Source: CAXBNB01 sp040222275
Lineage (GTDB): Bacteria; Bacteroidota; Bacteroidia; Cytophagales; Cyclobacteriaceae
Length of the DNA stretch: 64,000 bases
NCBI GenBank assembly: GCA_040222275.1
Contig: JAVKDJ010000092.1
Span: 62,001 to 126,000 of the forward strand
Reading direction: 5' to 3'
The first letter of the stretch is position 1; each line of letters begins with the position of its first letter. Below, one piece after another: positions 25,756 through 35,100 of this stretch. The notes below the pieces were generated by a model, which worked only from the letters and a program-made list of their open reading frames with translations, had not been told where the DNA came from and searched no databases. The position numbers were made by a program, and so were the translations under genes.

Positions 25756-27921
25756 ATGGAATTCAAAATGAATAGAATGTTGTTAGCATTTTCTTTGATG
25801 GTGTGTGTGATTAAGCTCAATGCCAAAGATTACTATGTATCAAAAGATGGTGCCGATACCAACAATGGTGAAGAATCGACTCCTTTTTTGAGCATTTCAA
25901 AGGCGGCATCTTTGATGGTAGCGGGAGACCGATGCATCATCAAGGAAGGGGTTTACCGGGAAACCCTGTCGCCCGCTAAAAGCGGTAGTGAAGGTGCCCC
26001 CATTACTTTTATGGCTTACGAGCAAGACACGGTTATAGTCTCAGCCACAGAAACCATAAACGACTGGAGCCAGCATAATGGAAATATATACAAAGCCACT
26101 GTGGACATGCCTTTGGGGATTGAGAGGAATATGCTCTATGCCAATAGCAGGTCCATGGACATGGCCAGATGGCCCAATAACGTTGACGGAAATGCCTTTA
26201 CCATAGATGCTGAACCTGTGGACAATGGCTCAGGAGGACATATTGAACGCAATGGCCTCCCTAACCACAACTGGTCGGGTGGGTACATCTGGTATCTTGG
26301 GGCACATTCCGGGGCAAGCTGGACCAGGAAGGTCACGTCATCATCTTCCAATCGAATTGATTTTGAAGCGGTGGATGTCAATAAATGGCCTTTCAATCCA
26401 CACAATCCCACAGTTTTCAGAAATGGCAATAGGGGAAGGTTCTATCTTTTTGGCAAGCTGGAAGCCCTTGATATCGAAAAAGAATGGTATGCGGACCTGG
26501 CCTCCAAAACCCTTTACTTTTACGCACCCGGTGGTGTAAGCCCCAATACCATGCAGACAGAATACACGGCCAGGGAAGAGAGTATCGAGCTCAATCAGGA
26601 TTATATCGTGATCGATGGCCTGCATACTTTTGGGGGAATGGTAAAAGTGGCCGGAGACCATTGCCAACTGAAAAACTGCGTCATCAGATACGGCTTGACG
26701 GGCCTGGACGAACTGGACAACACTGATGCGCAGATGCCAATCGGCTCAGTAACTGTTGAGGGCAGCTACAACCTCATCGAACACAACCTGATAGAATACG
26801 GATCTGGCAATGGTATTGCCATGCTTTATGCCTGGAAAGGAAGTACCAACAACACGGTACACAACAACATCATCCGGTATGTAAATACAATCGGCATCCA
26901 CTCTAATGGCATCCGCTCAAGCACGCCCTATTCTACCATCACCAACAATACAATATATGGATGTGGACGAGATGGTATTTATTTAAGTGGAACCAATGGT
27001 TTGATAGCCTACAATGACGTGTATGATTGTATGAGGATCAACAACGATGGGGGAGTGTTTTATACCGTAGGCAATGCCAACGATAAAAACACCGTCATTC
27101 ACCACAATTGGTTTCATGATTCGGAAGGACCAGACTATGCCGATGGCCGGGCTGCAGGTATTTACCTGGACAACCACAGCAAGGGCTATTTGGTCCACCA
27201 CAACATGGTTTGGAATGTCACCTGGACGGGCATCCAAATCAATTGGGACAACTGGAATATTGATATCTACAACAACTCGATATACAAGGTAGAAGGAGCT
27301 ATGGGCCGTTGGGAAAATGGCTATACGATTGACGACCTGGTGATTGCCAACAACTATGCCAGCGAAGGTGAGTGGATTGGTACCGACATCAGGTCGAATA
27401 TTGTGAATGCCGAGTCTCCATTCATTTCATATACTGAGATGAATTTCGTGCCCAAAGCAACTTCCTCCTTGATTGATGCTGGTATTGAAATAGAGGGCAT
27501 TACGGATGGCTTTAAGGGACAAAAACCTGATGTAGGGGCCTATGAATCGGGTGGGGAAAGTTGGGTGGCAGGTGCCGATTGGCAAGCTGCTGAAGCACCT
27601 GTAGAAGAAGAGGAAGAACCGGAGGAAGAGGAGGAGGTGCCGGTGTTGGGTTTGGATGAAAACGACAATTCCGCAATCACTATAGCTCCAAATCCCATCG
27701 GAAACCAGATCAAGGTTTATCTTGAGCCCGGCCTGAGTGGCGATTTTCAGTTCAATTTGTATAGTTTGGATGGCCGCTTGTTATTGTCAGAACAAAGTAA
27801 AGTTGCGCCAGGCTCTCAAAACTTGAATTTGAATGCTTCATGGTTGGGCAAGGGTATGTATGTCCTGAAAATAGATAGTCAAGTGACCTCAACGGTAGTT
27901 AGGCGAATAGTCAAAAACTAG
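25756..27921 (+). CDS. T9SS-exported right-handed beta-helix protein, putative glycan-active enzyme
   Basis: A 721-residue secreted protein (start 25756 or the in-frame ATG at 25768; signal MLLAFSLMVCVIKLNAK). It opens with DYYVSKDGADTNNGEESTPF and GDRCIIKEGVYRETLSP, the entry of a right-handed parallel beta-helix that runs to about residue 600 with many Asn/Asp turns (HNNIIRYVNTIGIHSNGI, VIHHNWFHDSEGPDYADG). The motif MDMARWPN is shared with the paralogue at 58033-61512. An acidic Glu-rich linker precedes a C-terminal T9SS sorting domain (IAPNPIGNQIKV, GMYVLKI). Polysaccharide lyases and families such as GH82, GH110 and GH141 use this fold; the exact family cannot be set here. It is controlled by its own box array. 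Confidence 0.82.
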   Translation: MEFKMNRMLLAFSLMVCVIKLNAKDYYVSKDGADTNNGEESTPFLSISKAASLMVAGDRCIIKEGVYRETLSPAKSGSEGAPITFMAYEQDTVIVSATETINDWSQHNGNIYKATVDMPLGIERNMLYANSRSMDMARWPNNVDGNAFTIDAEPVDNGSGGHIERNGLPNHNWSGGYIWYLGAHSGASWTRKVTSSSSNRIDFEAVDVNKWPFNPHNPTVFRNGNRGRFYLFGKLEALDIEKEWYADLASKTLYFYAPGGVSPNTMQTEYTAREESIELNQDYIVIDGLHTFGGMVKVAGDHCQLKNCVIRYGLTGLDELDNTDAQMPIGSVTVEGSYNLIEHNLIEYGSGNGIAMLYAWKGSTNNTVHNNIIRYVNTIGIHSNGIRSSTPYSTITNNTIYGCGRDGIYLSGTNGLIAYNDVYDCMRINNDGGVFYTVGNANDKNTVIHHNWFHDSEGPDYADGRAAGIYLDNHSKGYLVHHNMVWNVTWTGIQINWDNWNIDIYNNSIYKVEGAMGRWENGYTIDDLVIANNYASEGEWIGTDIRSNIVNAESPFISYTEMNFVPKATSSLIDAGIEIEGITDGFKGQKPDVGAYESGGESWVAGADWQAAEAPVEEEEEPEEEEEVPVLGLDENDNSAITIAPNPIGNQIKVYLEPGLSGDFQFNLYSLDGRLLLSEQSKVAPGSQNLNLNASWLGKGMYVLKIDSQVTSTVVRRIVKN

Positions 27922-27978
27922 ACTGATAAGCTTATGGAGTGTTAGTGGATATTACCACACAAAAAGAGTTTCAAAACA

Positions 27979-28077
27979 CCCCCTATATCCTAAATAAATA
28001 TCCCCCTACTGTAAGTATACCCCCCTTGAATACAGGTAGTTGAGTTTTGGGTGTGAAAAGCGCTATTTTTAATTTTA
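27979..28077 (+). promoter_or_regulatory. Regulator box array and promoter 2 (haloperoxidase fusion gene)
   Basis: Three C-boxes: ACACCCCC (run starts 27979), ATATCCCCC (28002) and TATACCCCCC (28020), at spacings of 23 and 18 bp. Fifty nt after the start of the third run is TAATTTTA (28070-28077), one mismatch from TAnnTTTG. The gene's ATG is at 28081, so transcription from this element would leave almost no leader; either the message is leaderless or a different start or -7 element (TATTTTTA at 28064) is used. Confidence 0.5.
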
Positions 28078-28080
28078 AGG

Positions 28081-31000
28081 ATGCAATTCTTGTTCCATAC
28101 ATGGAAATGCTTCTTTTCAGTGGCCACCCTGGTTTTTGCGCTGGGTTGGTGGTCGGACGGAATTTCCCAGAGCTTTAGGAGTATTGAATTGCAGTCAAAA
28201 CTGATTCATGCCAGGGACAACAATGGAGTGGCAGTGGCGGACTATGACCTGGATGGCGACCTGGATGTATTCTTAGTTGTCAGGCAGGATTTTGACCATT
28301 CAGGCGCAGGGCTCCATAGCCAACTTTTCAGAAACAACAACGATGGCACCTTTACCGATGTGACCCAAATCTCTGGCATTGTGAGCTCGTATGATTATAC
28401 CAATGTGAAGCTCACAGAAGATATAGGCATGAAAATGGGCGCTTCATGGGGAGACTATAACAACGATGGCTTTCCCGATTTGCTGCTGACGAGTGTGCAC
28501 CATGTTCAGCTCTATATCAATGAGGGATCTGGTACTTTTTTGGAAGTAACAGCGCAAGCTGGTATATCACCTGACAGTGAATGTCTTTATGTTGGGGGGC
28601 TTTGGTGGGACTACAACTCTGATGGTTTTCTGGATATTTATTTATCTAAATGGGAAGGGTGCAACACCAACGAACTATACAAAAATATTGGAGGCAACAG
28701 GTTTGTCAATGTCACCTTTTCATCAGGAATTGTTGATTCCAATGCCGAGAACCCTACTGGCCGTGACCCATCGTGGATGGGTATTCCAATTGATGCGAAC
28801 CAGGACGGTCTTATGGACCTATATGTAGCCAACGATTTTTCGGTCAACAACCGGTTGTACATACAACAGCAAGGTGGTACCTTCATAGAAAGTGCCACCA
28901 TTTTTGGTGTGCAAGACCCAAACACCAACGGTATGGGCATTGCCATTGGCGACTACAACAATGATGGCAATTTTGATTTTTATGTCACCAATATCGGCAG
29001 CAGTACTTTGTTTGAGAATACCGGACGGCATTTCTTCACGGATCGGGCCGTGGAACTGGGAGTGGTGGAATCCGGTTGGGCATGGGGAACCCAATTTGCT
29101 GATTTCGACCATGACGGTGATGAGGACCTGATGGTTGTAAACGGTTACGGGTTGGAATCTCAAAATTTTCTCTATAAAAACAGGTACAAGGAAGGTGAAA
29201 ATACATTTGAGAACATTACCAAAAAATCCGGGGTGGCCGATACCTCAGACTCTAATGCCCTTGCAGTTTTTGATTACGACAATGATGGTGACCTGGACAT
29301 GCTTATATCCAATTCGGACAAACACCTGGTTTTTTACGAAAACGAGATCAGCGAAAACAACGACAGGACAGATAAAAATTGGCTAAAAATACAATTGGAG
29401 GGTACTACTTCCAACAGGGATGCGATTGGGACAGTGATAGAGGTTGTGGCTGGAAATGACAACCCCTACCGCTTCCATCATGGGTCAGGGTTTCTGTCAC
29501 AAAATTTGCAGCCTGTCCATTTTGGGTTAGGAGGGCATAGCCTGGTTGAAAAATTAAAAATACTATGGCCTTCGGGTAAGCGGGAAGAGTACCATGATGT
29601 TCCGGTGAACAAAACCATTCATGCCATAGAAGGAGAAGGCTATACTGTTTTAGAATTAAGCTCCAACAAAATTTACGGCTGTACCGATCCTAATTCCTGC
29701 TCATACAATCCCAACGCCACTTTCAACGATGGTTCATGCAATTACCTGCCTTCAAAAGAAATAACCGGTAAAACCTTCACAGGCAATTTACGCGTGGAAG
29801 TATATTCCTATCCACAAGCTGAGGGCAGCAGCTACAAATGGGAAGTAACCGGAGGGGAAATTGTGGAAGGACAGGGCAGCCCGGTGGTAAAAGTCAAATG
29901 GGGTATTGGCAATACAGGCACGTTGAAAGTGACGGAATCAAATGATTGCCAGGGAAAACCAGTTGAGGTTTTGGTAAACCTGGCAACCACCAAACTAGAC
30001 GAAAAACACAGTATAGCCAGGCTGTGGAATGAGGCCTTGCTGGATGCCATCAGAAATGACTATGCCAGGCCCACCATTCACGCCAGAAACCTTTTTCATG
30101 CAAGCATAGCGATGTATGATGCCTGGGCTGTTTACGATCCCAAAGCACGGCCCTACCTCCTTGGCAACCATGTCCAGGGTTTCAAAACGCCTTTCGATGG
30201 GTTTGAAACGGACATTCTGCCAGAACAGGCCAGAAATATGAGTATCAGCTATGCGGCTTATCGCTTGCTGTCCCATCGGTTCAGGCATTCACCAAATGAA
30301 GCCGAAACAAAGGAAAATTTTGATGATTTGATGGAATCCCTTGCCTACGATGTAGGGTTTACCTCCACTAATTATACCAACGGCGACCCTGCAGCTTTGG
30401 GCAATTACATCGCCGAATCTATTATTAGATATGGACATACCGATGGGGCCAGGGAAGCTTACCAATACAATAATGCACATTACGGGCCTGTCAACCCTCC
30501 GATGATTCCCATACAACCCGGCAACAAGGCACTTCTTGACCCCAACCGGTGGCAACCCCTGAAACTGGATGTTTTCATTGACCAATCTGGAAATTCATTT
30601 GGAGGTGCCATCAGGAAATTCCTCAGTCCTGAGTGGGGCAGTGTAAATGGTTTTGCCCTATCTGCTGACATGGCTGACCATAAAAAAAGAAATGGAGCCG
30701 ACTACCACCTGTTTTTCGATCCGGGTAGTCCCCCTTTGCTGGATACAGTTTCAGCAACTTCGTCCTCCAAGTCGTATCAGTGGAATTTTTCACTGGTTTC
30801 GGTTTGGAGCTCCCACCTCGATCCTACAGATGGGGTGATGTGGGATATTTCCCCAAAAAGTATAGGAAACTATTCTCCGAATGCCTATCCCCGGGAGTTG
30901 ATGGACTATGTGGAATATTATGACTTATTACAGGGAGGGGATGGTGGTCAGGGAAGGGGTATTAACCAAATAACTGGCCAGCCCTATCAGGAACAATTAG

Positions 31001-32121
31001 TGCCCAGAGGGGACTATACCCGGGTGCTTGCGGAGTTTTGGGCCGATGGGCCGGATTCAGAAACCCCACCCGGGCATTGGTTTGTATTGCTCAATGCTGT
31101 GAATGACAACCCTATGTTTGAAAAACGCATGAAAGGTGAAGGTATGGTATTGGATAATTTGGAGTGGGATGTGAAGGCCTATTTTGCATTGGGTGGGGCA
31201 ATGCACGATGCGGCCATAGCTGCATGGAGCATAAAGGGGTGGTACGATTATATCAGGCCAATATCTGCGATCCGGTATATGGCGGAAAGGGGACAAAGTA
31301 CCGATGTTTCCCTGGCGAATTACGATATAGCCGGGCTACCACTGATAGATGGATATATAGAGGTGGTGAAGGCAGGAGACCAGTTGGCTGGAGACGAAGG
31401 GGAGCACATTGGAAAAATAAAACTATATGCCTGGAGAGGGCACGGGGCAATAAACAACACCCATTCAGACCAGGCGGGGGTATCGTGGATATTGGCTGAA
31501 AACTGGTGGCCGTACCAGCGTCCCACGTTTGTTACCCCACCATTTGCTGGCTATGTATCGGGGCATTCCACATTTTCGCGAGCAGCGGCAGAGGTGCTGT
31601 CCCTGCTTACCGGAAGTGAGTATTTTCCAGGTGGAATGGGAGAATTTGTAGCAAGAAAAAATGAATTTCTGGTTTTTGAAGAGGGGCCGAGCCAGGATGT
31701 GGTGCTGCAGTGGGCCACCTACCGGGATGCATCGGACCAGTGTAGCCTATCTCGCATCTGGGGAGGCATCCATCCTCCTGTCGATGATATTCCGGGCCGT
31801 CTTATTGGCATAGAAATAGGAAACAAAGCATTTGACCATGCTTTTGATTACTTTGAAAATAAAGTTCTCGGTTTCCCGGATTTGGAAAGTGATTGGTCCA
31901 TTTATCCCAACCCTGTTGGGAAAAACCGTGAATTGACAGTGACAGGCACACTAAAAGGACAGTCCCTTGAAATAAGGGACCTACTTGGTAGGAAAATACC
32001 TATTGACAGACAGGTCTTTGATCATGGCAATGAAACAATAAGGCTCAATATCCAGCAAGCCATTCCAGGCATATATATATTGAAAACGAAAAATAGCTCC
32101 CGGAAATTTCTCGTTGAATGA
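28081..32121 (+). CDS. FG-GAP/ASPIC protein fused to a vanadium haloperoxidase-type domain, T9SS-exported
   Basis: A 1346-residue secreted multidomain protein. Order: signal peptide; FG-GAP/VCBS propeller repeats at about 40-400 with calcium-binding DxDxDG loops (ADYDLDGDLDVF, GDYNNDGNFDFY); an ASPIC/UnbV unit at about 435-510; a Cys-repeat linker (YGCTDPNSCSYNPNAT); a PKD-like segment; a vanadium-haloperoxidase/PAP2 domain at about 640-1270; and a T9SS sorting domain (IYPNPVGKNRELTV to the end). The PAP2 triad is complete: K-x6-RP (KGWYDYIRP, about 1052), SGHS (about 1160) and SR-x5-H-x3-D (about 1223). Such domains oxidise halides with peroxide or hydrolyse phosphate esters. Here it is likely outside the cell and probably under regulator control through array 2. 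It ends 6 bp from the convergent sensor gene. Confidence 0.9.
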   Translation: MQFLFHTWKCFFSVATLVFALGWWSDGISQSFRSIELQSKLIHARDNNGVAVADYDLDGDLDVFLVVRQDFDHSGAGLHSQLFRNNNDGTFTDVTQISGIVSSYDYTNVKLTEDIGMKMGASWGDYNNDGFPDLLLTSVHHVQLYINEGSGTFLEVTAQAGISPDSECLYVGGLWWDYNSDGFLDIYLSKWEGCNTNELYKNIGGNRFVNVTFSSGIVDSNAENPTGRDPSWMGIPIDANQDGLMDLYVANDFSVNNRLYIQQQGGTFIESATIFGVQDPNTNGMGIAIGDYNNDGNFDFYVTNIGSSTLFENTGRHFFTDRAVELGVVESGWAWGTQFADFDHDGDEDLMVVNGYGLESQNFLYKNRYKEGENTFENITKKSGVADTSDSNALAVFDYDNDGDLDMLISNSDKHLVFYENEISENNDRTDKNWLKIQLEGTTSNRDAIGTVIEVVAGNDNPYRFHHGSGFLSQNLQPVHFGLGGHSLVEKLKILWPSGKREEYHDVPVNKTIHAIEGEGYTVLELSSNKIYGCTDPNSCSYNPNATFNDGSCNYLPSKEITGKTFTGNLRVEVYSYPQAEGSSYKWEVTGGEIVEGQGSPVVKVKWGIGNTGTLKVTESNDCQGKPVEVLVNLATTKLDEKHSIARLWNEALLDAIRNDYARPTIHARNLFHASIAMYDAWAVYDPKARPYLLGNHVQGFKTPFDGFETDILPEQARNMSISYAAYRLLSHRFRHSPNEAETKENFDDLMESLAYDVGFTSTNYTNGDPAALGNYIAESIIRYGHTDGAREAYQYNNAHYGPVNPPMIPIQPGNKALLDPNRWQPLKLDVFIDQSGNSFGGAIRKFLSPEWGSVNGFALSADMADHKKRNGADYHLFFDPGSPPLLDTVSATSSSKSYQWNFSLVSVWSSHLDPTDGVMWDISPKSIGNYSPNAYPRELMDYVEYYDLLQGGDGGQGRGINQITGQPYQEQLVPRGDYTRVLAEFWADGPDSETPPGHWFVLLNAVNDNPMFEKRMKGEGMVLDNLEWDVKAYFALGGAMHDAAIAAWSIKGWYDYIRPISAIRYMAERGQSTDVSLANYDIAGLPLIDGYIEVVKAGDQLAGDEGEHIGKIKLYAWRGHGAINNTHSDQAGVSWILAENWWPYQRPTFVTPPFAGYVSGHSTFSRAAAEVLSLLTGSEYFPGGMGEFVARKNEFLVFEEGPSQDVVLQWATYRDASDQCSLSRIWGGIHPPVDDIPGRLIGIEIGNKAFDHAFDYFENKVLGFPDLESDWSIYPNPVGKNRELTVTGTLKGQSLEIRDLLGRKIPIDRQVFDHGNETIRLNIQQAIPGIYILKTKNSSRKFLVE

Positions 32122-32127
32122 GCCAAT

Positions 32128-35100
32128 CTAAGTTTTGGACTCCTCATTCATTTCAGCTTTTTGATAGTCGGTAGGGGTCATGTCAAATTCTTTCTTGAAG
32201 CAATCCCTGAAATATTTGGCATCATTAAACCCTACTTCGTACATGATTTCCGTCACCGAATACATGTTTTTTTTGAGCAATTGGGCTGCCCTTTTCATTC
32301 TTATATTTCGGATGAAAGAGTTGGCCGTGCTGCCCACCAGGGCTTTTAGTTTTTTGTTGAGGTGGATCTGGGACAGCCCGCATTCACGTGCGAGCATTTC
32401 TACCGAAAACTCAGACGAAGAGATGTTTTCCTCGATATAAGTCATCACACGATTCAAAAACTTTTCATCGATACTGGTGAGCCCTACTTCAGATGGCGAC
32501 AAGTCAATGCTGCTTCTGAATTTGTTGATGATCGTTTTCCTTGATTCCAGCAGCGAGTTTAGCCGTGTTTCCAATTCTTCCAGGCTGAATGGTTTGGCGA
32601 TGTAGGCGTCTGCCCCCAGCGAATATCCCTTGATTTTGTTTTCTGAGCTGTCTTTGGCTGTGAGCAGGATGATGGGGATATGGTTGATCCTTTCGTCTGA
32701 TTTGAGCTTTTGACAAAAATCAAAGCCATTCATACCTTCCATCATTATATCGCTGATGACCAGGTCTATATTTTGGCTCAGGCAAGTGTCCAGGGCCTCT
32801 GAACCTTCACTGGCCAGGTGGATGTTGTAGGTGTCTTTGAAGTTTTCTTCCAGAAAAAACAAAATATCTTCATTGTCTTCAACTATAAGCAGCGTTTGGT
32901 CCTTGTTTTTCCTGGGAACGGATATTTTTTTATCCTCATTTTCAGAGGGTACCAGCCAGTTCTGCATGTCATCTACCGCTTCGATGAGGCCCGAATCTGT
33001 CAGGACTTCCTCATCCGAATAGGTGTCTCGGTCCACAGGCAAGACCACTCTAAAGCTGGTACCTGCGTTGAGCTTCGTTTCGTAGCTGATGTCACCATGA
33101 TGGATTTCCATCAGGCTTTTGACAAATGACAGGCCAATGCCCGACCCGGTTTCACCTTTCAGTGAGGTGTTGGCAAACCGTTCGAACAGATGGCTTTGTA
33201 TTTCCTTCGGGATACCTTTTCCATTGTCTTTTACCTCAATATGTATGTGGTCCCCGGAAGTAGATATGCTTACAGTTATTTGGCCATTTTCTGGTGTAAA
33301 CTTGAAAGCATTTGAAAGTAGGTTAAACATCACCCTTTCTATGATTTCCGCATCAAACCATGCCAGTATCCGGTCATCGTACACCACATTGAAGTCAATA
33401 TTTTTTTTGTTGGCCATTTCATAAAAATTCTCGCCCAACAACGAAATATAGTTGGTCAGGTCGTTATATGACACCCGGAGTTTCATTTTGCCTTGTTCTA
33501 CCTTTCTAAAGCCCATCAATTGGTTGATGAGGTTGAGCAACACCTTTGAATTTCTGAAAATATTCTGATAGTACTTTTGCCGGTCGTTTTCAGATATGTT
33601 GGCCGAATGCCCCTTGAGCCTTTCGATGAACCCGATGATGAGTGTAAGTGGGGTCCTGAATTCATGTGAAATATTGGTGAAAAACCTGAGTTTGAGCTGG
33701 CTCAGTTCTTCGATTTTTTCCTTTTCGAAGTGCTCCATCAGGTACTGGTTTTTGCGGCTATTGGTGATGATAGTGTATTTCCTGAAAAACCAGAGCCCCA
33801 GTATGCCAATCAGGACATAGAATGAAATGGCCCATTTGGTGAGCCACCATGGGGACTTGATGATTATCCCCAGGCTCAATTCTTTGTTGCTCCAATGCCC
33901 ATCGCTGTTGGTGGCCTTTACCCTGAGTATATAATTACCAGATGGGAGATTCGTGTATTTGGCATTTCGGCTCTGGTAGGAAGTGAAAATCCAGTCTTTA
34001 TCAAACCCATCGAGCATGTAGGCATATTTGTTCTGATCGGGAGCGGCATAGTGTAGTGTGGAAAAGCCTACCGAGAAGCTGTTTTCATAGTAGTTTAAGG
34101 TCAGGTTTTGTGTATAATTGATATCCTTCTGTAGGATGACCCTGTTATTTAGGGTATCCCCAATTCCAATGTTTTGGTTTACTATCTGCAGTTCCCCAAA
34201 GGCAAGGTCCACATTGAAGCTGTCCGATTTGATTTCGCTAGGGTAGAAGGCATTGAATCCATTGACCCCTCCAAATAGCAGCTCACCATCCTGCCGTTTG
34301 CAGGCCGCCATTTCACTAAATTCAACATCCTGAAGGCCATCCTTGATCCCGAAGGTTTGAAACTCCAGTTTTTCCGGAGAAAACCGGGTAAGCCCTTTGT
34401 TGGAAGAAAGCCATAAGTAGCCGTCATCAGCTTCCAGTATTGCCTTGATAGAATTATTGGGCAGGCCATCCAGGGTGGTATAGGAGAGAAACTGGTCATT
34501 GTCTGGCCGGCTTCCCTTTAGTACTTTATTGAGCCCGCCACCGAGCGTGCCTACCCATATTTGGTTTTTGCTGGTCACCAGTATGGGCAGTATATAGTCA
34601 TGGCTAATAGAATACTTGTAGCTTTCATCATGTACGTATCTAATAAATTTCGGAGAGCCTTTTTCTATTTCTTCTGCCAAAAGCTTGTTAAGGCCATTGT
34701 CCGTACCAATCCAGATGTTGCCACTATGGTCCTGAGCCATACTCCGTATAATATTCGAGGAAATGCTGTGTGGGTTTTTGTTGTCACGAAAGAAAGTATC
34801 CACTTTATGGACTGTACCATCATCATTGAGCAAGTATCTGTACAGGCCATTTTGATAAGTGCCAGCCCACAGTTGGCTTTTATTGTCCACCAACAAGGAA
34901 AAAGATACACCTTGAGGTTTAATGATATTGGGGCCTGTTCTAAACTTTCCCTGCGACATCTCGGACACAGTGCCAGATTGGAAAATGGAAGAATAGCCAG
35001 CCCCCATTAGTATTGTATTTTCTTTAGGGCTTTTGAATTCTTCTATAGCGTAAACATAGTTTTGTTGGCCCGATGAGTTGACGTCTATCCGCTGAAAGCC

